A DNA stretch of 35,702 nucleotides from Tistlia consotensis USBA 355 (GCF_900177295.1 NZ_FWZX01000005.1:289269-324970), one strand, 5' to 3'; positions 27,781 to 35,373 are shown, numbered from the stretch's first letter. Made by a program: numbers and translations. Notes: generated by a model from the sequence alone, not told the origin.

Positions 27781-28776
27781 ATGACGAGACGGTTCCTGCT
27801 GGCGGCCACGGCCGCCGCCCTCCTGGGGATTTCCGGGCTCGGCCTGGGCCTGCCGGGCCAGGCCGAGGCCGCCGACCAGAAGCTGCTGATCGGCTCGACG
27901 GCCTCGGCCTCCAGCCACTACGGCTACTTCGTCGCGGTCACGCAGCTGATCAACGAGAAGGTCAAGGGCGTCGACGCGGCGGTCGTCGAGACCGGCGCCA
28001 CGGTCGACAACCTGCGCCGCCTCAGCCGCGACCAAATCGACCTCGGCCTCGTCACCACGAACATCGGCTACCAGGCCTTCGCCGGAAAGGGCGACTTCGC
28101 CGGCCATCCGGTCGACAGCCGCCTGCTCTGGGTCTACACGGTCGCCCCGCAGAACGTCGTGGTCCGGACCGACGCCGGCTACAAGGCACTGGCCGACCTG
28201 AAGGGCAAGGTTTTCAACCCGGGCATCCGCGGCTCGGCGACCGAGAAGACCACCGAGGCGGTCTTCAAGACCCTGGGCATCGCGCCCGACTACGTGCGCG
28301 GCTCGACCTCCGACATCGTCGATTCGATCAAGGACGGCCGCGTCACCGGCTACGTCAAGTCGGGGGTCGGCGACAAGCTGGACGGCTCCTCGCTCGACAT
28401 CGCGACCTTCACGCCGATCGGGGTGCTCGGCCTCGACGGCGCCCAGCGCCGGAAGATCGAGGCCGAGATGCCCGACATCTCCGTGGTCTCGGTGCCGGCC
28501 GGCGCCGGCGAGGGCATCGGCGCCTACGACACCTGGGCCTTCGGCGTCGCCGTGGTCGCGCGTCCGGGGCTCGACGAGGAGACCGCCTACGAGATCACCA
28601 AGGCGATCAACGAGAACGTCGGCCCGCAGGCCGCCGCCTTCTCGACCCTGAAGGGCGCCGACATCGGCAAGATGACCATGAAGGTCGGCACGATCCCGCT
28701 GCATCCGGGCGCGCTGCGCTACTACCGGGAAGCCGGCTACGACGTGCCGAAGAAGCTGATCGGCAAGGCCGAGTAG
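27781..28776 (+). CDS. TAXI-family TRAP transporter substrate-binding protein
   Basis: This 331-residue periplasmic binding protein has a signal peptide to about residue 30 (MTRRFLLAATAAALL, ending at AEA). The mature part matches TAXI/NMT1-like receptors: LLIGSTASASSHYGYFVAV, VVETGATVDNLRRLSRDQID, LVTTNIGYQAFAGKGDF and VRTDAGYKALADLKGKVFNP. The C-terminus MTMKVGTIPLHPGALRYYRE is typical: the position of the binding helix is usually GxxPxHxGAxxYYxE. It delivers a carboxylate-type substrate to the fused permease encoded next. It starts 1 bp after the stop of the previous gene with GGGGAG upstream, so it belongs to the same operon. Substrate not identifiable. Confidence 0.94.
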   Translation: MTRRFLLAATAAALLGISGLGLGLPGQAEAADQKLLIGSTASASSHYGYFVAVTQLINEKVKGVDAAVVETGATVDNLRRLSRDQIDLGLVTTNIGYQAFAGKGDFAGHPVDSRLLWVYTVAPQNVVVRTDAGYKALADLKGKVFNPGIRGSATEKTTEAVFKTLGIAPDYVRGSTSDIVDSIKDGRVTGYVKSGVGDKLDGSSLDIATFTPIGVLGLDGAQRRKIEAEMPDISVVSVPAGAGEGIGAYDTWAFGVAVVARPGLDEETAYEITKAINENVGPQAAAFSTLKGADIGKMTMKVGTIPLHPGALRYYREAGYDVPKKLIGKAE

Positions 28777-28810
28777 CGCCGGCCGGGTCGCGACGGAAGG
28801 CGCCCGCGCC

Positions 28811-30679
28811 ATGCGCGCCAAGGCCACCGCCGTGCTGGCCGCCGCCCTGGGGCTCTTCACGCTCTACACGGCGGCGGCCGGCCCCTACGTCAGCCTGATC
28901 CAGCGGCCGGTGTTCCTGGCCCTGGCGGTCTGCCTGGGCCTCGCCCTCTATCCGCTCTGGGCGGGCAGCCGGCTGCGGCCGCTCGGCCTCGCCCTCGACC
29001 TGCTGGCCGCCGCGGTCGCCGTCGGCGCCTGCGCCTACGTCGCGGTCAACCAGGACCGCATCATGACCGAGCTGCCCTGGGCCGAGCCGCACGACGAGCT
29101 GATGGTCCTGGGCCTGGTCGTGGTGATCCTGGAGCTGTCGCGCCGGGCGATCGGCCTAGTCTTCCCGCTGCTCGTGCTGGCCGGCCTGGCCTACGGCCTG
29201 CTCGGCCAGTACCTGCCGGGCGCGCTCGGCCACCGCGCCTTCGGCATCGGCTTCGTCACCGAGACGCTGTTCCTCGGCGACCTCGGCCTCTGGGGCCTGC
29301 TGCTCGGCGTCGCGGCGACGACCATCGCGGCCTTCGTCATGTTCGGCGCGATGATCCTGCACTCGGGCGGCGGCGACGCCTTCATCGACCTCGCCATGCG
29401 CCTCGGCGGCCGCAGCCCGGGCGGCGCCGCCAAGATCGCGACCATCGCCTCGGCCTTCTTCGCGACGGTCAGCGGCAGCGCCGTCGCCAACACCGCGACG
29501 ACCGGCAACTTCACGATCCCGATGATGAAGCGGCTCGGCTATCCGCCGGCCTTCGCCGGCGCGGTCGAGGCCGTGGCCTCGACCGGCGGCCAGATCGCGC
29601 CGCCGGTGCTCGGCGCCGCCGCCTTCCTGATGGTCGAGATCATCGGCGTCAGCTACCTGCGCATCATGGGCGCCTCGGTGCTGCCGGCGATCCTGTTCTT
29701 CCTCGCGGTCTTCCTGACCGTCCACGTCATCGCCGTGCAGCGCGGCCTCAGGATCGTGCCCGAGGACGAGCTGCCGCCCTGGTCGCGGATCGCCAGGGCC
29801 AGCCGGCTGCTGCCGCTGCTGGCGGCGCTGCTCGGCCTGTTCGCCGGCGTGCTGACCGGCCATTCGGTCCAGACCGCGGCCTTCTGGGGCATCTGCGGCC
29901 AGGTCGGCTGCTTCCTCGCCTTCGGGCTCGCCGCCCGCCGGCCGCTGCCCGAGCTCGGCCGCGCGGTCCTGGCCGGCGTCGTCGACGGCGGCAAGGGCCT
30001 GGTGATCATCGGCGTGCTGCTGGCCGGCGCGCAGGTCCTGGTCTCGATGATCAACATGACCGGCGTCGGGGTCGCGGTCTCCGGCGCGCTCGCCGGCCTC
30101 GCCGGCCACGACCTGATGATCCTGGCGGCGATCGTCGCCCTGGTCTGCCTGATCATGGGCATGGGCATCCCGACGACCGCGGCCTACGTCCTGGTCGCCG
30201 CGGTCATGACCCCGGCCCTCATCGAGGCCGGCGTGCCCGAGCTGACCGCGCACATGTTCGTCTTCTACTTCGCGACCCTCTCGGTGATCACGCCACCGGT
30301 CTGCGTCGGGGTCTTCGTCGCCGCCGGCATCGCCCAGACCGGCTGGCTCGCCGTCGCGCGCGACGCCTTCAAGCTGGCCGCCGTCACCTACGTCATCCCC
30401 TTCCTGTTCATCGTCTATCCCGGCATGCTCGGCGAGGGCGGCTGGCCGGCGATCGCCCGGGCGGCGGTCAGCGGCGTGGTCTTCGTCGTCGCCAGCGCCT
30501 TCTTCTTCGGCGGCCAGCCGCTGACCGGCCGGCCCTGGATCGACCGGGCGCTGCTGCTCGGCATCGTCGTGCTGGCGCTGGCCAAGGCCTGGGCCTTCAC
30601 CCTGCTCGGCGCCCTGCTGCTGGCCGGCTTCGGCCTGCTGTCGCGGCGCCGCCGGCGCGCGGCGGCCGCCCTCTCGTGA
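28811..30679 (+). CDS. TRAP transporter fused permease (4TM + 12TM)
   Basis: This 622-residue inner-membrane protein combines the small DctQ-like and large DctM-like TRAP subunits, as usual in the TAXI subgroup. About four N-terminal helices (residues 1-125) precede the large part. The conserved signatures are GSAVANTATTGNFTIPMMKR and FAGAVEAVASTGGQIAPPVL, then later MGMGIPTTAAYVLVAAVMTP and TPPVCVGVFVAAGIAQT. It uses an ion gradient (typically Na+) to import the ligand presented by the preceding binding protein. It starts 34 bp after that gene with GGAAGG upstream. A strong hairpin at 30687-30719 follows, so it closes the operon. The C-terminus ends in a basic Arg-rich tail. Confidence 0.93.
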   Translation: MRAKATAVLAAALGLFTLYTAAAGPYVSLIQRPVFLALAVCLGLALYPLWAGSRLRPLGLALDLLAAAVAVGACAYVAVNQDRIMTELPWAEPHDELMVLGLVVVILELSRRAIGLVFPLLVLAGLAYGLLGQYLPGALGHRAFGIGFVTETLFLGDLGLWGLLLGVAATTIAAFVMFGAMILHSGGGDAFIDLAMRLGGRSPGGAAKIATIASAFFATVSGSAVANTATTGNFTIPMMKRLGYPPAFAGAVEAVASTGGQIAPPVLGAAAFLMVEIIGVSYLRIMGASVLPAILFFLAVFLTVHVIAVQRGLRIVPEDELPPWSRIARASRLLPLLAALLGLFAGVLTGHSVQTAAFWGICGQVGCFLAFGLAARRPLPELGRAVLAGVVDGGKGLVIIGVLLAGAQVLVSMINMTGVGVAVSGALAGLAGHDLMILAAIVALVCLIMGMGIPTTAAYVLVAAVMTPALIEAGVPELTAHMFVFYFATLSVITPPVCVGVFVAAGIAQTGWLAVARDAFKLAAVTYVIPFLFIVYPGMLGEGGWPAIARAAVSGVVFVVASAFFFGGQPLTGRPWIDRALLLGIVVLALAKAWAFTLLGALLLAGFGLLSRRRRRAAAALS

Positions 30680-30686
30680 AGCGGCA

Positions 30687-30719
30687 GGGGCGCCGCCGCC
30701 GGCAGGCGGACGGCGCCCC
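30687..30719. terminator. Strong bidirectional terminator hairpin
   Basis: GGGGCGCCG (30687-30695) pairs perfectly with CGGCGCCCC (30711-30719). The inner CCGCC/GGCGG arms pair too, with one bulged A and a GGCA loop, giving about 14 base pairs. It lies between the convergent TRAP permease and methyltransferase genes. Confidence 0.75.
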
Positions 30720-30733
30720 GACCTCGGCTCCGC

Positions 30734-31681
30734 TCAGGCCGCGCCGCGGCAGGCCCGGCTGATCGCCTCGACATGGCGGTGGTCGGTGCCGCAGCAGCCG
30801 CCGACCACCGTCACGTTGCGGAAGCGCCGCAGCAGCTCGCGGTACTCGCCGCCCAGCTCGACGGGATCGCCGTCGTCGAGGTCGGCCGAGCTGTCGAGCT
30901 CGGCGTGGCTGCGCCTCGAGGCGTTGGCGCGCAGGCCGCGCAGCCGGTCCATCCAGGCGCCGCCCTCGGCCAGGGTGCCGGCGAAGTGCGTGGGATGGGC
31001 GCAGTTGATCATGTAGTAGGCCGGCGCCCGGCCGGTCTCGCGGTCGACCGTCTCGATCGCCTCGCCGAGCGTCTGGCCGGTCGGCAGCCGGCCGTCGGTC
31101 TCGACCGTGAAGGAGACCGCGACCGGCAGGCCGGCCTTGCCGGCGGCCCGCGCGATGCCGATCGCCTCGGGCAGGTTGGTCATGGTCATGGCGCCGATCA
31201 TGTCGGCCTCGCCCTCGGCGAAGCTGCCGATCTGCTCGGCGTGGTAGGCCTCGGCCGCCTCGGCGCTCATCACCTGGCCGGGGTCGTAGCCGTCGCCGCG
31301 CGGCCCGACGCAGCCGCTGACCACGATCGGCACGGCCGGCGTCTCCCGCCGGTCGCGGATCTCCGCGATCAGCGCGACCGCGGCTCGGTTGGCCTCGGCC
31401 AGGGCGGCCCTGGAGTAGCCGAGCCGCTCGCCCCAGTCGGCGCTGGCCCGCCAGGTCGGCGCCTCCAGGATCATGCCGCGCCCCTCGGCCAGGGCCAGCT
31501 CGATGTACTGCTCGTAGTAGCGGCGCAGGCGCGCGCGGCCGGCCTCGTCCTTCATCAGGACGAACGAGGCGAAACAGGGCAGATCCATGCCGTCGTGAAA
31601 GACCAGCGTGGTCTCCAGCCCGCCGTCGGTCAGGAACAGCGTGCCGTTCGTCTGCGGCAGATGCTTGCGGTACTTGCTCAC
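30734..31681 (-). CDS. Homocysteine S-methyltransferase family protein
   Basis: This 315-residue cytoplasmic enzyme has the MetH-N/MmuM-type barrel that transfers a methyl group to homocysteine, or demethylates a methylated donor. Signatures are TLFLTDGGLETTLVFHDG near residue 12, EAPTWRASADWGERLGYS, VVSGCVGPRGDGYDP, YYMINCAHPTHF and VVGGCCGTDHRHVEAIS. The Cys of INCAHP and the GGCC pair are the expected zinc ligands. GTG 31681 is chosen for GGAGG about 12 nt upstream and family length. The frame continues upstream to 31978 with no protein similarity. The donor (S-methylmethionine, dimethylglycine, other) cannot be told. It is divergent from a TetR gene. Confidence 0.87.
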   Translation of the reverse strand: MSKYRKHLPQTNGTLFLTDGGLETTLVFHDGMDLPCFASFVLMKDEAGRARLRRYYEQYIELALAEGRGMILEAPTWRASADWGERLGYSRAALAEANRAAVALIAEIRDRRETPAVPIVVSGCVGPRGDGYDPGQVMSAEAAEAYHAEQIGSFAEGEADMIGAMTMTNLPEAIGIARAAGKAGLPVAVSFTVETDGRLPTGQTLGEAIETVDRETGRAPAYYMINCAHPTHFAGTLAEGGAWMDRLRGLRANASRRSHAELDSSADLDDGDPVELGGEYRELLRRFRNVTVVGGCCGTDHRHVEAISRACRGAA

Positions 31682-31733
31682 GATGTCTGCTATCCTCCGT
31701 GTATCCGGGTGCCGGCCGCTTCCATTCGGGCCG

Positions 31734-31827
31734 CATCCCGGTTCATGGAAAGATCGGGACGCCGGCAGGCCGCTTCCAGGCGACCCGTGGTCCAGTCCGA
31801 CCGAAGCCGGAAAAAACGCTGTCGTTT
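31734..31827 (-). promoter_or_regulatory. Two small hairpins in the methyltransferase leader region
   Basis: On the minus strand, AAACG-ACAG-CGTTT followed by Ts maps to 31811-31827. Closer to the gene, CGTCCCG/CGGGATG pairs (31734-31761) with one G-U pair and a 14-nt loop. They could be part of a leader or attenuator, but I recognise no riboswitch consensus. Low support. Confidence 0.25.
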
Positions 31828-31891
31828 CATAGAATTGACGGCGGATTCCCGGGACATTCACGCGCCGCGGCCAGGGTCCCGCCACGGCCGA

Positions 31892-31908
31892 CTGTACCAG
31901 CGGTACAG
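31892..31908. promoter_or_regulatory. TetR operator palindrome
   Basis: CTGTACC-AGC-GGTACAG is a perfect inverted repeat with 7-bp arms and a 3-bp spacer. It lies 47 bp before the TetR gene start, in the divergent region. Position and symmetry fit an autoregulatory site of that regulator. Confidence 0.6.
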
Positions 31909-31955
31909 CTTGCGGGCCACTTTCGGGCTCCCCATCGTCGGGAACAAGAGGGGCA

Positions 31956-32660
31956 ATGAGGGACGTGGGACACGACATGCAGAATCAAGCAGGTGCACTG
32001 CGATCGGCCGAGGCCGGGCGGGTCGTGCCGCTGCCGACGGCCGCGCCGGCCCGGCCGCGGCGCGACACGCGCGAGCAGATCCTCGACGTGGCCGAGGCGG
32101 CGGTGCTGGACAAGGGCTTCGGCGCGACCTCGATCGAGGAGGTGATCGCCGCCGTCGGCATCACCAAGAGCGGCTTCTTCTACCACTTCAGGGACAAGGG
32201 CGTGCTGGCGACGGCGCTGCTGGAACGCTACCTCGAGCGCGAGGAGGCGCTGTTCGACGAGCTGTTCGGCCGCGCCGACGAGCTGCACGAGGATCCGCTG
32301 CACGGCTTCCTGGTCGGGCTCAAGCTGCTGGCCGAGACCATGGCCGACCTGCCGAACGGCCATCCCGGCTGCCTGGTCGCCGCGGTCTGCTACCAGGAGA
32401 ACCTGTTCAACCGCGAGGTCCACGCCCTCAACGCCGCCGCCGTGCTGCGCTGGCGGCGGCGCTTCCGGGCCCGTTTCGACGCCATCGCCGAGCGCCACCC
32501 GCCGCGCGTCCCGATCGACTTCGACGATCTCGCCGACATGCTCTCGGCGCTCGCCGACGGCGGCATCATCCTGTCGAAGGTGCTGCGCGAGCCGGACCTG
32601 CTGCCGCGCCAGATCCTGCTCTACCGCAGCTTCGTGCACAGCGTCTTCCTGGACGCCTGA
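31956..32660 (+). CDS. TetR/AcrR-family transcriptional regulator
   Basis: This 234-residue repressor has an N-terminal extension of about 35 residues, then the HTH domain (TREQILDVAEAAVLDKGFGA, TSIEEVIAAVGITKSGFFYH, FRDKGVLATALLERYLERE). The ligand-binding domain is helical; a TetR_C-type segment includes HPGCLVAAVCYQENLFNRE. ATG 31956 has AAGAGGGG about 3 nt upstream; ATG 31977 is an in-frame alternative. The perfect palindrome at 31892-31908 is its probable operator. It is divergent from the homocysteine methyltransferase gene, which may be a target. The ligand is unknown. Confidence 0.92.
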   Translation: MRDVGHDMQNQAGALRSAEAGRVVPLPTAAPARPRRDTREQILDVAEAAVLDKGFGATSIEEVIAAVGITKSGFFYHFRDKGVLATALLERYLEREEALFDELFGRADELHEDPLHGFLVGLKLLAETMADLPNGHPGCLVAAVCYQENLFNREVHALNAAAVLRWRRRFRARFDAIAERHPPRVPIDFDDLADMLSALADGGIILSKVLREPDLLPRQILLYRSFVHSVFLDA

Positions 32661-32683
32661 GCCGCCCGCTCCCCGATTCGGAC

Positions 32684-32708
32684 CGGGGCCGGGAATAGAA
32701 CGGCCCCG
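32684..32708. terminator. Terminator hairpin after the TetR gene
   Basis: CGGGGCCG (32684-32691) pairs with CGGCCCCG (32701-32708) across a 9-nt loop, 23 bp after the TetR stop codon. No U-tract follows. Confidence 0.55.
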
Positions 32709-32756
32709 CCGCCTGTATCTGCCTGTGTGAGCCCCAATCACCAGGAGATCCAGGCC

Positions 32757-33185
32757 ATGCGTCGACCCTTCCTCGCCCTGCTGCTGCTCGCGGCCGCGGG
32801 CGCCCTGCCCTCCGCTTCCGCCTTCGCCGGCCCCGCCGGCGACCGCGCCCGCAGCCACCTCGAGGCGATCGCCGCCGGCGACGTCGCGGCGATCACCGCG
32901 GACTACGTCCCCGGCTCCCTGTTCCAGTGGGTCGGCGGCCCGCTCGACGGCGTCTACGCCGGCCCACAGGAGATCGCGTCGGTCTGGGCCAAGTTCGCCA
33001 AGGCCCAGGCGCCGCTGTCGCTGCAGCTGACCGCGCTCGACGAGGCGGCGAACCCCAAGGGCGCGACCGTGACCGCCAGCCTGGTGCTGAAGGGCAAGGC
33101 GACGATCCCGCTGCGCTACGTGCTGGTCTACCGCAACGACAAGCTGGTCGACGAGGTCTGGCAGATCGCGCCGCCGGCCAAGTAG
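32757..33185 (+). CDS. Exported NTF2-like/SnoaL-type small protein
   Basis: This 142-residue product has a clear signal peptide (MRRPFLALLLLAAAG, cleavage near ASAFA, about residue 24). The mature 118 residues show the NTF2-like pattern: RARSHLEAIAAGDVAAITAD at the start, a central FQWVGGPLDGVYAG, and a strand-rich end with IPLRYVLVYRNDKLVDEVWQ. NTF2-like proteins bind small ligands or act as enzymes; no catalytic signature is visible. ATG 32757 is chosen because AGGAG lies about 9 nt upstream and the signal peptide begins there. A strong hairpin (33194-33243) separates it from the sigma gene, so a shared transcript is unlikely. Confidence 0.82.
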   Translation: MRRPFLALLLLAAAGALPSASAFAGPAGDRARSHLEAIAAGDVAAITADYVPGSLFQWVGGPLDGVYAGPQEIASVWAKFAKAQAPLSLQLTALDEAANPKGATVTASLVLKGKATIPLRYVLVYRNDKLVDEVWQIAPPAK

Positions 33186-33193
33186 GCCGGGCG

Positions 33194-33243
33194 TCCGGCC
33201 GGCGGCGCGGGCGCAGTCCCCCGGCGCCGCTCCGCCGGCCGGA
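33194..33243. terminator. Terminator hairpin after the NTF2-like gene
   Basis: TCCGGCCGGCGG (33194-33205) pairs perfectly with CCGCCGGCCGGA (33232-33243) over a GC-rich 26-nt loop with further internal pairing. It begins 8 bp after the NTF2-like gene stop. Confidence 0.6.
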
Positions 33244-33288
33244 TCGCGCGGCTGCGCCGCCCCTTCCCATTCCTCGCGCGGGCCGGAG

Positions 33289-33786
33289 ATGCGACAGGCG
33301 ATCATCGAGGAGATCCCGCACCTGCGCCGCTTCGCGCGCGGCCTGCTGCGCGACGTCGAGGCGGCCGACGACCTGGTGCAGGACTGCATCGTCCGGGCGC
33401 TGACCAAGGAGGCGCTCTACGACCCCGAGCGCAGCCTGCGCGCCTGGCTGTTCACCCTGCTGCGCAACCTCTTCGTCTCGCGGCTGCGCTCGGCGCGCCT
33501 GCGCCACGAGCGGCCGCTCGAGGAGGGCGACGCGGAGCCGGGGGTGGCGGCCGGCCAGACCGAGCAGGTCCTGGCGCGCCAGATGCTGGCCCTGCTGCAG
33601 CGCCTGCCGGCCGAGCAGCGCGAGGTCCTGCTGCTGGTCTCGGTCGAGGAGCTGACCTATCGCGAGACCGCCGAGATCCTGGGCATCCCGCCCGGCACGG
33701 TGATGTCGCGCCTGGCTCGCGGCCGCGAGGCCCTGCGCCGCCTGCAGCAGGAGGCCGACGCGCCGCCCCTGAGGAGGGTGAAATGA
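33289..33786 (+). CDS. ECF sigma factor
   Basis: This 165-residue group 4 (extracytoplasmic function) sigma-70 protein has region 2 with RRFARGLLRDVEAADDLVQD and RSLRAWLFTLLRNLFVSRLR. Region 4 is LQRLPAEQREVLLLVSVEEL followed by YRETAEILGIPPGTVMSRL, the HTH that reads the -35 element. It directs RNA polymerase to stress-type promoters when released by the anti-sigma protein encoded next. ATG 33289 is preceded by GGAG immediately adjacent, a poor spacing, so translation may be weak. Its stop codon overlaps a mini-frame at ATGA (33783-33786) that leads into the anti-sigma gene. I see no obvious ECF-type autoregulated promoter. Confidence 0.93.
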   Translation: MRQAIIEEIPHLRRFARGLLRDVEAADDLVQDCIVRALTKEALYDPERSLRAWLFTLLRNLFVSRLRSARLRHERPLEEGDAEPGVAAGQTEQVLARQMLALLQRLPAEQREVLLLVSVEELTYRETAEILGIPPGTVMSRLARGREALRRLQQEADAPPLRRVK

Positions 33787-33810
33787 CCGGGAGGAGGGTG
33801 ACATGACCGA
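33771..33810 (+). repeat. 20-bp tandem duplication at the sigma/anti-sigma junction
   Basis: 33771-33790 and 33791-33810 are identical except at two positions (33782/33802 and 33790/33810). Each copy carries GAGGAGGGTGA plus ATGACC, that is a ribosome site and start codon. Duplication of the original junction created a second start signal. Confidence 0.9.
33783..33806 (+). CDS. Seven-codon mini-cistron bridging sigma and anti-sigma genes
   Basis: The first duplicated ATG (33783) opens a frame MTGRRVT ending at TGA 33804-33806. Its start overlaps the sigma stop as ATGA, and its stop overlaps the anti-sigma ATG (33803) as ATGA. GGAGG lies about 4 nt upstream. Whether it is translated is unknown; it would act as a coupling relay rather than a functional peptide. 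Confidence 0.4.
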   Translation: MTGRRVT

Positions 33811-34582
33811 CCGCCCGGCGCTCGAAGACGCCACCCTGCACGCCTATCTCGACGGCGAGCTGGCACCGGCCCAGGCCGCCGAGGTCGCGGCCCGGCTGGA
33901 GCAGGATGCCGGGGCCCGGGCGCGCCTCGCGGGCTGGCAGGAGGACCGGCGGCGGCTCAAGGCGGCACTCGATCCGGTGCTCGCCGAGCCGCTGGCGCCG
34001 CGCCTCGCTGCGGCCGCCTGGAGCGCGCCGCGCGGCCGCCGCCGAGCGGCCGCCCTGCTGGCCCGCGTCGCCGCGGCGCTGCTGCTGGTGGCGGCCTTCG
34101 GCGCCGGCTGGCTGGTCCGCGACGCCGCGCTCTCGCCGGCCCAGGTCACGGCCTTCGGCCGCGCCGCCCTGGACGCCCACCGGGTCTTCGCCGCCGAGCT
34201 GCGCCACCCGGTCGAGGTACCGGCGAGCCAGGCCGGGCACCTCAACGCCTGGCTGTCGAACCGCATCGGCGTGCCGATCGCCGCCCCCGACCTGAGCAGC
34301 GCCGGCTACCGGCTGCTCGGCGGCCGGCTGCTCTCCGAGCCGGGCCGGCCGGTCGCGCTCTATATGTACGAGGACGCCGCGGGCCGGCGGCTCACCCTCT
34401 CGCTGGCGCACAGCCGCGCCGGGGACGGGACGGGCGACCTGACCTTCCAGGCGCGCGGCCGGCTGCAGGTCGTCTCCTGGATGGCCGGGCCGCTGGACGT
34501 GGCCCTCGCCGGCGAGCTCGACGGCGACCGGCTGCGCGGCCTCGCCGAGCTGGTCGCCGCCGGCCTCGGCCGGCACGCCTGA
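33803..34582 (+). CDS. Membrane-anchored anti-sigma factor
   Basis: This 259-residue inner-membrane regulator probably binds the ECF sigma factor encoded just upstream. The N-terminal cytoplasmic part (residues 1-75) begins with LEDATLHAYLDGELAPAQAA and EVAARLEQDAGARARLAGWQ, the typical anti-sigma helix. It lacks the zinc HxxxCxxC motif. One membrane helix (about 85-105, RVAAALLLVAAFGAGWLV) separates it from a periplasmic domain of about 150 residues that may sense an envelope signal. ATG 33803 has GGAGGG about 6 nt upstream. The junction with the sigma gene is an unusual duplicated start region. Confidence 0.9.
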   Translation: MTDRPALEDATLHAYLDGELAPAQAAEVAARLEQDAGARARLAGWQEDRRRLKAALDPVLAEPLAPRLAAAAWSAPRGRRRAAALLARVAAALLLVAAFGAGWLVRDAALSPAQVTAFGRAALDAHRVFAAELRHPVEVPASQAGHLNAWLSNRIGVPIAAPDLSSAGYRLLGGRLLSEPGRPVALYMYEDAAGRRLTLSLAHSRAGDGTGDLTFQARGRLQVVSWMAGPLDVALAGELDGDRLRGLAELVAAGLGRHA

Positions 34583-34618
34583 ACCGACGCCTCGTCCCGG
34601 CGCCTCCTCCGGGGCGGT

Positions 34619-34664
34619 CGCCGCCCCTGCCGCCGGTCTCCGTCCCGGCCCGGCAGGGGCGGCG
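34619..34664. terminator. Strong bidirectional terminator hairpin
   Basis: CGCCGCCCCTGCCG (34619-34632) pairs perfectly over 14 bp with CGGCAGGGGCGGCG (34651-34664) around an 18-nt loop. It lies between the convergent anti-sigma and oxidoreductase genes and ends 2 bp from the latter's stop. Confidence 0.75.
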
Positions 34665-34665
34665 T

Positions 34666-35373
34666 CTACCGCCGCCGCGGCTCCAGCCGCTCGTCGAAGT
34701 CGGCGAGGTCGGGCAGGCGGAAGGTCGGCTGGTCGTCGAGCGTGCGCAGATAGTCTTCCAGCCCGTCGAGCAGGGCCTCGCGCGCCGCCGCGTCGAGGTA
34801 GGGCACGTGGTAGGCGGCGAAGGGCCGGTGCACGCTCAGGCCGACGTAGCCGAGCGTGCCCTGGAAGAAGTGCCGCAGCATGCCCTGCTCCAGCTCGCCG
34901 TGGATCGAGCCCGGGCCGAACATGCCGGGCCGGCCGCCCAGGCTGAAGGCGGCGAAGGCGCGCTTGCCGGCAAGGCCGCCGCGCCCGTAGATCCGCCGGC
35001 CGCCGTAGAACGGCCCGGACAGGAAGACCCGCTCGATCCAGCCCTTGAGGATCGCCGGCACGCCGAACCAGAAGACCGGGAAGGTGAAGCCCAGGACGTC
35101 GGCGGCCAGCACCTTGTCGACCTCGGCCAGGATGTCCGGCGCCAGGGTCCGGGTCTCCCAGCCGTGGCGCTGCTCCAGGGCATAGACCAGATGGCCGGGA
35201 TCGCGCCGCTCGCCGAAGTCGGCGGCCTTGAGCAGCGGATCGAAGCCCATGGCGTAGAGGTCGGAGACGCCGACCTCGTCGCCGCGCGCCCGGAAGGCCG
35301 CGACGGCCCGGTCGCGCATCGCGGCGACGAAAGAGTCGGCCTCGGGATGGGCGTGGACCAGATGGACGCGCAT
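34666..35373 (-). CDS. NAD(P)H-quinone oxidoreductase / flavodoxin_2-fold protein
   Basis: This 235-residue flavin-dependent oxidoreductase of the NQO/MdaB-like flavodoxin-fold family opens with the first strand and FMN/FAD phosphate loop (VHLVHAHPEADSFVAAM). GFTFPVFWFGVPAILKGWIE and VFLSGPFYGGRRIYGRGGL follow, then FAAFSLGGRPGMFGPGSIH. The family reduces quinones or similar compounds with two electrons. The start ATG 35373 is well supported by the first strand, yet the DNA immediately upstream is IS-like sequence (from about 35374) with no Shine-Dalgarno motif. Native promoter and ribosome site have therefore probably been lost. Protein coding is intact. Confidence 0.88.
   Translation of the reverse strand: MRVHLVHAHPEADSFVAAMRDRAVAAFRARGDEVGVSDLYAMGFDPLLKAADFGERRDPGHLVYALEQRHGWETRTLAPDILAEVDKVLAADVLGFTFPVFWFGVPAILKGWIERVFLSGPFYGGRRIYGRGGLAGKRAFAAFSLGGRPGMFGPGSIHGELEQGMLRHFFQGTLGYVGLSVHRPFAAYHVPYLDAAAREALLDGLEDYLRTLDDQPTFRLPDLADFDERLEPRRR

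Noticed and set aside
31682-31955. SAM or SAH riboswitch upstream of the methyltransferase
   Set aside because: Only generic hairpins are visible; no conserved core I could match.
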